A stretch of 64,000 bases of DNA from contig NZ_CP182485.1 in the NCBI RefSeq assembly GCF_048282545.1, positions 310,001 through 374,000 of the forward strand. Direction: 5' to 3'. Of the stretch, positions 36,732-45,848 are shown one piece after another (within the stretch, counting starts at the first letter, position 1; each line of letters opens with the position of its first letter). The stretch is from Opacimonas immobilis (GTDB lineage Bacteria > Pseudomonadota > Gammaproteobacteria > Enterobacterales > Alteromonadaceae). A model generated the notes under the pieces. It was not told the origin of the DNA. It saw only the letters and a program-made list of their open reading frames with translations, and made no database searches. Both the position numbers and the translations under genes were made by a program.

Positions 36732-36779
36732 CAATGCGACCTGATCATTTACACTCGCGGAAATGATCAGGTCGCATTG
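36732..36779. repeat. Perfect 19-bp inverted repeat at the 3' end of the DyP gene
   Basis: CAATGCGACCTGATCATTT (36732-36750) and AAATGATCAGGTCGCATTG (36761-36779) are exact reverse complements separated by 10 nt. The right arm contains the last codons and the stop of the minus-strand peroxidase gene; the left arm lies between it and hemL. No T-run flanks either side. It probably ends transcription from both convergent genes or stabilises 3' ends. Confidence 0.8.
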
Positions 36780-37687
36780 GCGAGAATAAAATCAATACTG
36801 GGTGCAAAAAAAGCGCCCCCCATTTCTGCATTGGTGTAATCCAACCACGCATCATAATCACCATCTCCCGCACCATAATACATACTGTGTAACATGGCTT
36901 TGAATGGTCTTGGTGAATGACAGCAAGACACAAAATACTCGCCCTGTACTTGCATGTTGGCATACGGCATAGAGTGTCTAAGCTGCCTTGCGTGGGCTTC
37001 TACGCCTGGTAAATCCGTTAGACGGGTTCGCGTATAATGAGAACTCAGATTGGCCTCGTGTGTGGGTAAGTTGTGTTCTTTTTGCCGCCCCATGATCTGT
37101 TCTTGACGTTTCTCTGAGAGTAATTGCCAACGCTGTAAATCGTGGCGAAAACGCTGCACATGCACATAGCTCCCTCCGGCAAAATAAGGATCATAATCCC
37201 CAACAACACCGACTTCGCGACGCTCTGGTCCGCGTGGATTATCATCTGCCAGAATAAATCCGTTTAGGTCGCGCCCATCCAAGTATCTAAATGCGCGGGT
37301 ATCTTCGATTAGCTCTACATGGATGCTCAAGAGCTGGTGTACCTCAACCGCAATGGCATGCACGATATCAAGTCGGTCGGCTCGGATTTGTATGAACAAA
37401 TCATATGCTTGTGAGGGCGCACTGCGGTCCGCAACTTCAATGTCAGGAAATGGCGTGAGTTCTTTGGGCTGTGTGCCAGGGTATAGTTCTGACCAATATT
37501 GAACCCCGACAGCAATGACACCAGACACCATCGCTTCGTAGTGTTCATCATCAAAATAATCAAATACCTCAAGCACACGAGCAAGCTTAGCCCGCATGGC
37601 TTGCGCATCATCATCTAGGATGTTGTACATCAAAAACTGTGCGTGCAAATTTGGCTCTGCACAAATGCCTTTTTGAGGTTGGCCCAT
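36767..37687 (-). CDS. DyP-type peroxidase family protein with altered GxxDG motif
   Basis: A 306-residue dye-decolorising-peroxidase-like protein without a Tat or Sec signal, thus cytoplasmic. RYLDGRDLNGF, VGDYDPYFAGGSYVHVQRFRHDLQRW and RHSMPYANM are typical of the YfeX-like branch; His232 (GVEAHARQL) is the likely haem ligand. The distal motif, normally GFVDGTENP with the catalytic Asp, reads GFILADDNP here: the Asp position is Leu146. Peroxidase activity may thus be reduced or different. It lies 5 nt after ggt in one operon, an unusual partner. Its 3' end is within a perfect inverted repeat. Confidence 0.85.
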   Translation of the reverse strand: MGQPQKGICAEPNLHAQFLMYNILDDDAQAMRAKLARVLEVFDYFDDEHYEAMVSGVIAVGVQYWSELYPGTQPKELTPFPDIEVADRSAPSQAYDLFIQIRADRLDIVHAIAVEVHQLLSIHVELIEDTRAFRYLDGRDLNGFILADDNPRGPERREVGVVGDYDPYFAGGSYVHVQRFRHDLQRWQLLSEKRQEQIMGRQKEHNLPTHEANLSSHYTRTRLTDLPGVEAHARQLRHSMPYANMQVQGEYFVSCCHSPRPFKAMLHSMYYGAGDGDYDAWLDYTNAEMGGAFFAPSIDFILANAT

Positions 37688-37692
37688 GTCTG

Positions 37693-39378
37693 TTAGTAAC
37701 CGGCGGCGTGACCGTCTTTGCGAGTCTCAGATGCCCCATAGTACACTTTATTTTCGCTGTCATACATAATGGCTTGATAACCGCCGTATGCACCAACAAT
37801 ATCTCGTATGACATGGCCCCTTTTCATAAATTCTCGACGCGTTTCGGCGCTGATGTGAGATTCAAGTGAGACATAGCCGCCATCGGTCATTTTATCACCA
37901 GTGACTGTGGAAGAGCCTGAGTGCAGGATTCGCGGTGCATCGCCTGCTTCTTGAATATTCATACCAAAATCCACAATGTTCATCACCACTTGTGCGTGCA
38001 TTTGCGGCTGGGCGCCACCGCCCATAACGCCAAAGCTCATGTATGGCTTACCGTCTTTGGTAATGAATGCAGGAATAATGGTGGTAAATGGACGTTTTCC
38101 TGGCTCAAATGCATTGAAATGATCAGGGTTGAGGTCAAACATTTCGCCGCGATTTTGCAACACAAACCCCAAGCCCGGCGGGGTCATGCCTGAGCCCATG
38201 CCGCGGTAGTTACTTTGGATCAACGACACCATATTGCCGTCTTTATCCGCTACCGTCATATAAATCGTATCGCCCTCATTAAGCCCCGCATCCACGCGTT
38301 TGGCGGCTTTATTTGGATTAATCAGCGCTTGTCTTTCAGCGGCGTAAGCTTTTGAAATCAGTTGTTCAACGGGGATATCGTTAAATTCTGGATCGGCGTA
38401 CCACTTGGCACGGTCAGCAAACGCGAGTTTTTTGGCTTCAACAAAGGTATGCACATATTCTGGCGAACCAAACCCCATGCTCGCCACATCATAGCGTTCC
38501 ATGATATTGAGGATTTGCAGTGCGGCAATACCTTGGCCATTGGGAGGTAATTCCCACACATCATAACCACGATAGTTTGAGGAGACGGGCTCGATCCAGT
38601 TCCCCCTGTGCTGGGCGAGGTCTTCATAAGTCAAAAATCCGCCTTGCTCTTTCATGTATGCTGCGATGGTGCGTGCGATATCGCCTTTATAAAAGGCATC
38701 ACGCCCACCTGTGGCAATTTTTTCATAGGTGCTGGCAAGAAACGGGTTTTTAAATATCTCGCCTTTTTTCGGCATCTCGCCATCTGGCATATAGGTTTCT
38801 TTAAAGCCCTCGTAACTGCCAATGCGTGCCACTGAGCGGTCCAAGTAATATGCGATAAGCTCAGATACTGGAAAGCCTTTTCGCGCGTATTCGATAGAGG
38901 GTTCTAAGATTTGGGTCATCGGTTTTGAGCCAAACTTCTCATGCAGCATAAACCAGCCATCCACCGTACCTGGGACAGAGACCGGTAAAGGACCGAATTT
39001 GGGGATTTTATTAAACCCGTTTTCAACAAAGTATTCGCGGGTCAGAGACATCGGAGAGCGACCTGAGGCATTGAGTCCATGTAACCGTTGGCTCTTGGCA
39101 TCCCAGACAATCGCAAACAAATCCCCACCAATGCCACAGCCAGTAGGTTCAACAAGGCCCAGCATAGCGTTGGCCGCGATGGCGGCATCAATGGCATTGC
39201 CACCACTTTTAAGAATATCCAGTGCGACTTGAGTGGCAAGAGGCTGACTAGTCGCGGCCATCCCGTGTTGCGCGATGACTTCAGAGCGCGAGGCAAAGGG
39301 CTTGCCGGTGACTCGGTCGTAGGCGTGGGCTGTAGTGACGTTTATTAGCAGAACTAAGCTGATTAAGTGTTTCATCAT
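37693..39378 (-). CDS. ggt: Gamma-glutamyltransferase (gamma-glutamyltranspeptidase)
   Basis: A 561-residue Ntn-hydrolase precursor exported to the periplasm (signal peptide about 1-19, MMKHLISLVLLINVTTAHA). It autocleaves to large and small subunits; the nucleophile of the small subunit is predicted at Thr371 in NEGDTIYMTVADKDGNMVS. The GMGSGMTPPGLGFVLQNRG and FGVMGGGAQPQ segments are also conserved. It hydrolyses gamma-glutamyl bonds, chiefly of glutathione. It is the first gene of a pair with the DyP gene; a palindrome about 80 nt upstream may regulate it. Confidence 0.93.
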   Translation of the reverse strand: MMKHLISLVLLINVTTAHAYDRVTGKPFASRSEVIAQHGMAATSQPLATQVALDILKSGGNAIDAAIAANAMLGLVEPTGCGIGGDLFAIVWDAKSQRLHGLNASGRSPMSLTREYFVENGFNKIPKFGPLPVSVPGTVDGWFMLHEKFGSKPMTQILEPSIEYARKGFPVSELIAYYLDRSVARIGSYEGFKETYMPDGEMPKKGEIFKNPFLASTYEKIATGGRDAFYKGDIARTIAAYMKEQGGFLTYEDLAQHRGNWIEPVSSNYRGYDVWELPPNGQGIAALQILNIMERYDVASMGFGSPEYVHTFVEAKKLAFADRAKWYADPEFNDIPVEQLISKAYAAERQALINPNKAAKRVDAGLNEGDTIYMTVADKDGNMVSLIQSNYRGMGSGMTPPGLGFVLQNRGEMFDLNPDHFNAFEPGKRPFTTIIPAFITKDGKPYMSFGVMGGGAQPQMHAQVVMNIVDFGMNIQEAGDAPRILHSGSSTVTGDKMTDGGYVSLESHISAETRREFMKRGHVIRDIVGAYGGYQAIMYDSENKVYYGASETRKDGHAAGY

Positions 39379-39457
39379 GGGATGTTGGTTTTGTTATTGA
39401 TGATGAATTAACTTTATCGGATTTTTGGTGGATTGGCCAATTTTTAACACCACCAAA

Positions 39458-39478
39458 GTATACACATCGAGTGTATAC
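39458..39478. promoter_or_regulatory. 21-bp palindrome upstream of ggt
   Basis: GTATACAC (39458-39465) and GTGTATAC (39471-39478) are perfect inverted arms around ATCGA. The site lies 80 nt upstream of the ggt start and 24 nt downstream of the S9 peptidase stop, both on the minus strand. No long T-run follows, so an operator is more likely than a terminator. Confidence 0.5.
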
Positions 39479-39502
39479 CTAGGGGATGGTGATTGTAAGA
39501 AC

Positions 39503-41554
39503 TCAATTTCGATACTTATCAAACCAACCAATAATATTTTCTATCTTCCCTACCATCCGCGACGGCCTAGACGCAATTCCATGCGACGCACCGGGTACCT
39601 TGACCAGCACAGTCTCCACTTTGCGTAATTTCAGGGCTTGATAGAACTGCTCGGTTTCTGACATTGGCGTACGCTTGTCATTCACACCTGTTATTAATAG
39701 CGTCGGTGTTGTGACGTTGCCCACCAACGACAGCGGAGAACGTTGCCAATAGTGTTCGACTTCTTCCCAAGGCATGCCGGGAAACTGATGCGGAATTTGA
39801 TAGAGCCCACTATCGGCCGTTAGAACCTTTGATAGCCAGTTGATTACCGGTTTCGCAACGACAGCCGCTTTAAAGCGATCAGTTAAGCCAATGGCGTATG
39901 CGGTGGCAATGCCTCCGGCTGAACCTCCGGTGATAAATAGCTGATCTGGATCGACCAAGCCCTTATCAATTAAGGCATCAACACCTGACATATGATCGGC
40001 AAAATCATATTTTGAGGAATATTTGTTTTGCAGTAACAGCGCAAAGCGTTCGCCGTAACCCGTACTGCCTCGATGATTGTTATAAAATACAATATAACCT
40101 TCTGCTGCCATACGTTGTAGCTCTGCCGTAAACACCGGACCATAAGCCAAATGTGGGCCACCGTGGATTTCAATGATCATCGGGTATTTTTTGGTAGGGT
40201 CATAGTCTGGCGGTAAGATATACCAACCTTGAATTTCCTCGCCGTCTATGGACGATGTATAGGTAATTTCTTTGACTTCGCCAAAGGTTTTATGCCCGAA
40301 GATATCTTCATTCAGCGCCGTTAGCTGCTTTTCTGCACCGTCTTTTTTGACGAACAAATCCGCAGGTCGGTCAGTGCGTCCACGAGTGAACGCCACCGTA
40401 TCCCCCACAGCATAAAACGTCCCACTGGTGTAAGGGCGCCCGAGAGACACCCCGCCCATCCCTTGCAGTACAGCCGAATGCTCCCCATCCAGCGTCACAT
40501 AATCGACTTGCGTAACGCCACGACGCATTTGCTGATAATACAATCCCTCATTGCCGCGCCAGTGATAATTGCTCACGATGTTATCCACATCGGCACTCAA
40601 CTTGCGGTCATTTGAGCCATCAATATTCATCACATGTAGATAGGTATTGCGATAGGCGAGTTTTTTGTTATCGCGCTTGCCATACGCAATCATCTCACCA
40701 TTTGGCGAGACATTTGGGGCAAATTCGCGACCCGGTGCGGAGGTTATTTGGGTGATTTGACCGTCCATAGACACCGCATAAATATCGGATTCTGCTGGTT
40801 CATATTCCCAATTATCTGAACGATTGGCGGAGAAAAAAATCTGCTCACCGTCCGCAGCAAAACTCAAACTTCCACGGTGATGATAATTGCCCGAAGTGAG
40901 CTGGCGAGCGGTCCCACCCTCTGCTGGCACGATAAAGATATGGGTGTAAGCCGGGTCTAACACGCCTCTGCCATCGGCTTGATACCGTGCTTTATCAATA
41001 TATTGAAATGGCTGCGCCCACTTTGCGCCTTTGGGCTTGGCTGGCATTTTGATCCCGAACGGACGTTCGTTAGAGTCAACACTCATGGTAAATGCGAGCT
41101 GATTGCCATCTGGGGACCATGTCAGTGAGCTCGGTGAAGAGGCTAGATTACTGACAAGCGCAGTTCGACCACTGACCATATAACGCACATAAATCTGTGG
41201 TTTGCCATCTTGTGTAGAGATATAGGCAAGGCGATCACCTGATGGAGACCAACGCGGCGAGTAATAGTTACGTGTTGATGATAACAATGGCTCATGTGAC
41301 TGACCTGCGACATCAGCAATCCAAATGCTTGAACGCGTGCTGTCCGTCATGATGTCATTAGAGCGACGGACATAGACGATGTGTCTTTGGTCTGGCGAAA
41401 CCTGAGGAGATGTCGCAACTTCTAAATGAAAAATATCTTCGGCAGTAAACTTATGAATTGCACTTTGTTCTATAGCAAAAGTGGGTGAAGCGCTAAGTGA
41501 TGTTACAGACAGTAAAAAGAATGTTGCACAGAGGCGAATATATCGAGAAGGCAT
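39503..41554 (-). CDS. S9 family serine peptidase (acylaminoacyl/dipeptidyl peptidase type)
   Basis: A 683-residue secreted peptidase. A signal peptide (about 1-28, ending SASPTFA) is followed by a beta-propeller with TolB/PD40-like repeats (SPRWSPSGDRLAYIS, LTWSPDGNQLAF, FAPNVSPNGEMIAYG) and a C-terminal alpha/beta-hydrolase catalytic domain. The nucleophile is Ser545 in TGGSAGGIATAY, the Asp is in TGVNDKRTPMSE and the His in PGASHGIA. It releases N-terminal blocked residues or dipeptides from peptides, probably in the periplasm. It is upstream of ggt on the same strand, suggesting a shared theme of peptide scavenging. Confidence 0.9.
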   Translation of the reverse strand: MPSRYIRLCATFFLLSVTSLSASPTFAIEQSAIHKFTAEDIFHLEVATSPQVSPDQRHIVYVRRSNDIMTDSTRSSIWIADVAGQSHEPLLSSTRNYYSPRWSPSGDRLAYISTQDGKPQIYVRYMVSGRTALVSNLASSPSSLTWSPDGNQLAFTMSVDSNERPFGIKMPAKPKGAKWAQPFQYIDKARYQADGRGVLDPAYTHIFIVPAEGGTARQLTSGNYHHRGSLSFAADGEQIFFSANRSDNWEYEPAESDIYAVSMDGQITQITSAPGREFAPNVSPNGEMIAYGKRDNKKLAYRNTYLHVMNIDGSNDRKLSADVDNIVSNYHWRGNEGLYYQQMRRGVTQVDYVTLDGEHSAVLQGMGGVSLGRPYTSGTFYAVGDTVAFTRGRTDRPADLFVKKDGAEKQLTALNEDIFGHKTFGEVKEITYTSSIDGEEIQGWYILPPDYDPTKKYPMIIEIHGGPHLAYGPVFTAELQRMAAEGYIVFYNNHRGSTGYGERFALLLQNKYSSKYDFADHMSGVDALIDKGLVDPDQLFITGGSAGGIATAYAIGLTDRFKAAVVAKPVINWLSKVLTADSGLYQIPHQFPGMPWEEVEHYWQRSPLSLVGNVTTPTLLITGVNDKRTPMSETEQFYQALKLRKVETVLVKVPGASHGIASRPSRMVGKIENIIGWFDKYRN

Positions 41555-41622
41555 GACCTAAGTCCTTATAATTCAGCTTTATGCCAATATTCACATGTCA
41601 AATGGAGTTTCTCAAGTTTTGG

Positions 41623-42288
41623 TTAAGATTTTTTTATAATGTCCTCGGAACTAAGTATGCCGTGTTTCAGTACGTATTGTGTTATATCAAAACTTGAATG
41701 AAAGCCGAATTTTTTGTAAAGGTTCAACCTGTGCGAATGCACGGTCTTAACTGATATATCCATGTCAATTGCAATTTTTTTAACGTGTTCACCTTTTGCC
41801 ACTCTTAAAAAAACCTCTTTTTCTTTCGGGAATAAATTTTCATATATTTCAAGCTGCTCACTAGCTAAGTCAATCTTTCTGCTAATATCATCTGAAAAAT
41901 ACTGTTTGCCAAAAACGACATCTTCAATAGCATTTATGATGTTTTCTGAAGCTTCTCTTTTGTGAACAAAACCATCTACATTCATAAGCTTAGCTTCTTT
42001 CAAATATATCGTGTTTTCGTGCATACTAATGACAATTACCTTACACTTAAACCCCATCGACTTAACATGCTTTATCAACTCATACCCATTCTGTTCATTC
42101 GGTTGAAGGGATATATCTGTAATTAATACGTCGGTATTACACAAGACTTCGGCTTCTAGGACGTCTTCTACAGAACTAAACTGGTGAATTTTTAGCGGAT
42201 TCAAACCTTTTTGAATAATATTTGCAAAGGCCTCCCTGACCATACAATGATCATCAACAATTGTTATTGACAATTTACTAAAGTCCAT
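41623..42288 (-). CDS. NarL/FixJ-family response regulator
   Basis: A 221-residue DNA-binding response regulator. The receiver (about 5-125) has the acidic pair VDDH, the phosphoacceptor Asp in VLITDISLQP, and Lys in GFVHKREA. The C-terminal LuxR-type helix-turn-helix (about 150-210) reads KEKEVFLRVAKGEHVKKIAIDMDISVKTVHSHRLNLYKKFG. It overlaps the kinase gene upstream by 11 nt, so the two are a cognate pair. Base composition is visibly more AT-rich than neighbouring genes. Target genes are unknown. Confidence 0.9.
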   Translation of the reverse strand: MDFSKLSITIVDDHCMVREAFANIIQKGLNPLKIHQFSSVEDVLEAEVLCNTDVLITDISLQPNEQNGYELIKHVKSMGFKCKVIVISMHENTIYLKEAKLMNVDGFVHKREASENIINAIEDVVFGKQYFSDDISRKIDLASEQLEIYENLFPKEKEVFLRVAKGEHVKKIAIDMDISVKTVHSHRLNLYKKFGFHSSFDITQYVLKHGILSSEDIIKKS

Positions 42289-43885
42289 CTTTCAAATCTC
42301 CACTTGTTGTCAAAGGTATTCTTATCGATATTGCAAATCCATCAGTATTAGTAATGATGCAAATGCCTCCGAGGGTTGTCACACGCTCATTGATAATTTT
42401 TAAGCCAAACCCGCCTGAAGTGCCTATACTATCTTCTTGCGCGTTACCATTATCTTTGATATTTAGATGTAATATTTCGTTGGTTTGTATCAACTCAATT
42501 TCAAACTTGTTTCCAGAGGAATGTTTGATCGCGTTATTTACAGCCTCTTGGCATATTCTAAAAATCGCAGTCTGCATAAAACTGTTTAGCTCAACAGTCA
42601 TATTGACCTTGGGTTTATATGAAATGTCACTTAGTTCTAATTTTTGAGCAAAATAATCGCCTTTGAGCGTTTCGATTAAACCAAAATTATCAAGAACACT
42701 TGGCCTTAACCAATGCATCAACTCATATATACTTGAATAGGTTAGGTTCAACTGCTCTTTGATTTTATCAATGTGCTTATCTTGATTATCATGTTTTTCC
42801 AGCATGTAAACAGAAGACTTAAGGACAATGATATTCTGACCAATTTCGTCGTGTAACTCACGTGATAAATACTGCCTTTCTTGTTCCTGAACAGACAATA
42901 TTTGTTCACTCAACTTGGTTAATTGTGAGGTCATCTGTTCTAAGTTTTTATTTTTATCCTCTAATGTTTTTTTCGCCTTAAGCATCCCGTATGTCATACG
43001 ACGATGTTCTTGTAGTACCGCAAACGTAAAAAAACCCAGCAATAAATAACTCAGAATAAAGGGTAAATAAATCTGTAATAATTCACTAGTGGCATTCGCC
43101 AGATAGATGAACAAAGCGGTAACCAGTAATAAAGAATAACTTAATGCCGCAATCGGCCCAAATCGTGATGCGATCAAGAAAAACGGTATGATTATGGCGA
43201 TTCTTATGAGGTACTCTAACTCAGGAGATATGTAGACAAGAACCGCACAGGTGAAAAAAATGACACCTATGGTTCCCTGGAGTCTGATTGTGGCTTTTTG
43301 AGTGATTCGATATTTATTCTCAGTGCACCATTTTATAACAAAGAGTATGAGCAGTGCATAAAACCCGACAATATACCCAGAGATTTGAATCGCGACCAAG
43401 AATTCAACATATCTATCAACGGGAATAAAGGAAAAGAACCCACTTTTAAAATAAGCCGGTCCGGCCAAGTACACTAGGCGATAAACCATAGATAAAAACG
43501 TTATCCAAAATACCCCTCTGACAGTGAACCAATCATCCACCAATTTAAGATAGAACGCATAAATTATGGCGCCAGTAGAGAGTTCCATAGAATAATAGAA
43601 TAGGAAGGTTTTGACGGTATCAATTGAAATACCTGCGTCATTTGCGATATTGACGTGGTAATATGCATCCGAACCTATAATGCTGCAAAATAAGAAAACA
43701 GCCCACATTCTAAATGGTAAAACGAATAGCGTAGCGACTCTAAGAGCGTGTGGGAAATAAAAATTGACCAAGCCCTGATGGATTTCAAAGTATCCACTTA
43801 ACCAAATAGCAACATAACCCGAAATAAACGCAAATATCCCCACATAACAATAATGTATGTTTTGACGTTCATCAAACAGACGCAT
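42278..43885 (-). CDS. Membrane sensor histidine kinase, NarX/UhpB type
   Basis: A 535-residue kinase. The first about 300 residues hold roughly eight hydrophobic helices in a MASE1-like sensor region with no periplasmic domain of note. A coiled coil (about 305-345) leads to a HisKA_3 dimerisation domain with the phosphoacceptor His in QYLSRELHDEIGQNI, an N-box CQEAVNNAIKHS and a G-box GGFGLKIINERV. It is paired with the following response regulator. The gene is AT-rich relative to its neighbours, a possible sign of recent acquisition. The signal sensed is unknown. Confidence 0.87.
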   Translation of the reverse strand: MRLFDERQNIHYCYVGIFAFISGYVAIWLSGYFEIHQGLVNFYFPHALRVATLFVLPFRMWAVFLFCSIIGSDAYYHVNIANDAGISIDTVKTFLFYYSMELSTGAIIYAFYLKLVDDWFTVRGVFWITFLSMVYRLVYLAGPAYFKSGFFSFIPVDRYVEFLVAIQISGYIVGFYALLILFVIKWCTENKYRITQKATIRLQGTIGVIFFTCAVLVYISPELEYLIRIAIIIPFFLIASRFGPIAALSYSLLLVTALFIYLANATSELLQIYLPFILSYLLLGFFTFAVLQEHRRMTYGMLKAKKTLEDKNKNLEQMTSQLTKLSEQILSVQEQERQYLSRELHDEIGQNIIVLKSSVYMLEKHDNQDKHIDKIKEQLNLTYSSIYELMHWLRPSVLDNFGLIETLKGDYFAQKLELSDISYKPKVNMTVELNSFMQTAIFRICQEAVNNAIKHSSGNKFEIELIQTNEILHLNIKDNGNAQEDSIGTSGGFGLKIINERVTTLGGICIITNTDGFAISIRIPLTTSGDLKDGL

Positions 43886-43973
43886 CGCGATTCCTAGGAC
43901 TGCACTTCCTTTATTGCATATTACCCAAATTAAATTATTTTTACATTAGGAGTTATTCTTAAATTATTTAACG

Positions 43974-43997
43974 AAAAAGCCCCTCAAAAAGAGGGGC
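43974..43997 (-). terminator. Strong rho-independent terminator of glnK-amtB
   Basis: GCCCCTC (43979-43985), loop of five bases, GAGGGGC (43991-43997): a perfect 7-bp GC-rich stem. On the minus strand it is followed by TTTTT (43974-43978). It lies 116 nt beyond the amtB stop and protects the two-component genes from read-through. Confidence 0.85.
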
Positions 43998-44112
43998 AAG
44001 GACACACTTAGACCAAACTGGTTTGCTCATCCATGAGCTCGGGTTCCATTACAATGTTATGTTTCCTTGTTATCCCGTTCCTTCTTATTACTATGAAAAC
44101 GATTGTTGGTAA

Positions 44113-45351
44113 TTACTTTGATGTAGTGAAGTCTGGGTAAGCTTCCAAGCCACACTCAGCCACATCAACACCTTCGTATTCTTCTTCTTCGCTCACACGG
44201 ATACCCATAGTGTATTTGAGAGCGAACCATACCGCCAAGCTGGTTGCAAAGACCCAACCAAAGATGGTTAATGCACCGACGATTTGACCAAGGAACGTCA
44301 CTTCGCCGTTAGTGAATGGAACTAGTAATAGACCAAGAAGACCCACGACTCCGTGCACAGAGATTGCACCCACTGGATCATCGATTTTTAACTTATCAAG
44401 CGTGATGATTGAGAATACCACTAACACACCACCAATGGCACCAAATAAGGTAGCAAGAGCAGGTGTCGGTGTAGAAGGCTCTGCGGTAATCGCAACAAGG
44501 CCTGCCAACGCACCATTAAGCGCCATGGTTAAGTCTGCTTTACCAAATAAGATTCGAGCGACCAGTAACGCTGCCACAGCACCACCGGCAGCTGCCATGT
44601 TGGTGTTCATGAAGACCACTGCAACGGCATTAGCACTTTCAACTGTCGCGGTAGCCAAAACAGAACCACCGTTAAAGCCAAACCAACCCATCCACAAGAT
44701 GAAGGTACCTAATGTCGCAAGAGGCAAGTTACAACCTGGGATTGCGTTGACTTTACCGTCTTTGGTGTATTTGCCTTTACGAGCACCAAGCACTAACACG
44801 CCTGCTAGAGCTGCTGCAGCACCAGCCATGTGTACAATACCTGAGCCTGCAAAGTCTGAGAAACCCAATTCGCCAAGGTTATACATGCCAAATACATCAG
44901 CGCCGTTCCACGTCCATGAACCTTCCATAGGATAAATAAATCCTGTCATGACCACGGTAAACGCTAAGAAGGCCCAGAGCTTCATACGCTCAGCAACCGC
45001 ACCAGACACGATAGACATGGCAGTTGCCACGAATACGACCTGGAAGAAGAAGTCCGCAGATGGTGCATAAGTAGCAGGATCTTCTAACACGCCCGTTGCG
45101 CCATCGCCGACGATGCCGTCTAATAAGATGCCCGCGCTGCCATACATAATGTAGTAACCGCAAATCATATACATGATACAAGCGATCGCGTATAGCGAGA
45201 TGTTTTTGGTGAGGATTTCAGTGGTGTTTTTGGCGCGTACAAGACCCGCTTCTAACATCGCAAAGCCTGCCGCCATCCACATGACGAATGCACCGCAGAT
45301 CAAAAAATAGAACGTATCTAAGGCATAGCCTAATTCAAATGTTACTTCCAT
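44113..45351 (-). CDS. amtB: Ammonium transporter
   Basis: A 412-residue Amt/Rh-family channel with eleven predicted membrane helices. Conserved stretches: GFAMLEAGLVRAKNT, the pore FSDFAGSGIVHMAGAAAAL with the first His of the twin-His pair, the family block GWFGFNGGS, and GAISVHGVVGLLG with the second His. There is no signal peptide, so the N-terminus is a membrane helix. It imports ammonium under nitrogen limitation and is gated by the PII protein encoded 10 nt upstream. Confidence 0.95.
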   Translation of the reverse strand: MEVTFELGYALDTFYFLICGAFVMWMAAGFAMLEAGLVRAKNTTEILTKNISLYAIACIMYMICGYYIMYGSAGILLDGIVGDGATGVLEDPATYAPSADFFFQVVFVATAMSIVSGAVAERMKLWAFLAFTVVMTGFIYPMEGSWTWNGADVFGMYNLGELGFSDFAGSGIVHMAGAAAALAGVLVLGARKGKYTKDGKVNAIPGCNLPLATLGTFILWMGWFGFNGGSVLATATVESANAVAVVFMNTNMAAAGGAVAALLVARILFGKADLTMALNGALAGLVAITAEPSTPTPALATLFGAIGGVLVVFSIITLDKLKIDDPVGAISVHGVVGLLGLLLVPFTNGEVTFLGQIVGALTIFGWVFATSLAVWFALKYTMGIRVSEEEEYEGVDVAECGLEAYPDFTTSK

Positions 45352-45361
45352 GACTATCTCC

Positions 45362-45700
45362 TTATAAAGCGTCGTCGTTTTCTTCGCCAGTACGGATCCG
45401 CACCGCTTGTTCTAAATCGTAGACAAAGATTTTACCGTCGCCGATTTTGCCTGTCTTAGCCGCATCAGCAATGGCTTCCACCAAGCGTTCTACTTGGTCG
45501 TCTTTGATCGCAATTTCGAGTTTTACTTTTGGTAAAAAATCCACTTGGTATTCGGCGCCACGATATAATTCGGTATGACCTTTTTGACGACCGAATCCTT
45601 TTACTTCGGTGACGGTCAAACCGTCAATGCCGATCTCTGAGATGGCTTCGCGTACATCATCAAGCTTAAATGGCTTAACGATAGCAGTTACGAGTTTCAT
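45362..45700 (-). CDS. glnK: Nitrogen regulatory protein PII (GlnK type)
   Basis: A 112-residue trimeric PII protein. Start is the ATG at 45700 (MKLVTAIVKPFKLDDVREA) with AGGAG before it. The T-loop QKGHTELYRGAEYQVDFLPK includes the uridylylated Tyr51, and the ATP-binding AKTGKIGDGKIFV is present. It senses ATP/ADP and 2-oxoglutarate and blocks AmtB when ammonium is plentiful. Linkage to amtB, a sigma-54 promoter and an NtrC site make it GlnK rather than GlnB. Confidence 0.95.
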   Translation of the reverse strand: MKLVTAIVKPFKLDDVREAISEIGIDGLTVTEVKGFGRQKGHTELYRGAEYQVDFLPKVKLEIAIKDDQVERLVEAIADAAKTGKIGDGKIFVYDLEQAVRIRTGEENDDAL

Positions 45701-45740
45701 GTAGTTCTCCTGAATCAATATTATTTATCATAGTTAGTAT

Positions 45741-45757
45741 TCCAACATTTGTGCCAA
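45741..45757 (-). promoter_or_regulatory. Predicted sigma-54 promoter of glnK-amtB
   Basis: On the minus strand the sequence is TTGGCACAAATGTTGGA: the -24 element TGGCAC matches the consensus perfectly and the -12 element is TTGGA in place of TTGCA at the correct spacing. It starts 41-57 nt before the glnK start codon. One mismatch in the GC dinucleotide is the only weakness. An NtrC-type enhancer lies about 95 bp further upstream. Confidence 0.72.
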
Positions 45758-45848
45758 CTTTAAAAAACATTATATTTCAGTGGCTTAACTTTATTTTCAC
45801 ATGGAATGCATGGTATTTATGCACCATATTTTTTCAATGAATTTTGAT

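Noticed and set aside
39458..39478. Interpretation of the palindrome as S9 peptidase terminator
   Set aside because: Only a short T-run follows on the minus strand and the arms are AT-rich; operator reading preferred but not proven.
42354..42647. 97-residue plus-strand frame inside the histidine kinase
   Set aside because: Antisense shadow in an AT-rich gene with no independent support.
44312..44935. 207-residue plus-strand frame inside amtB
   Set aside because: Low-complexity Ala/Pro/Thr translation arising from antisense of a membrane protein; no start signal.
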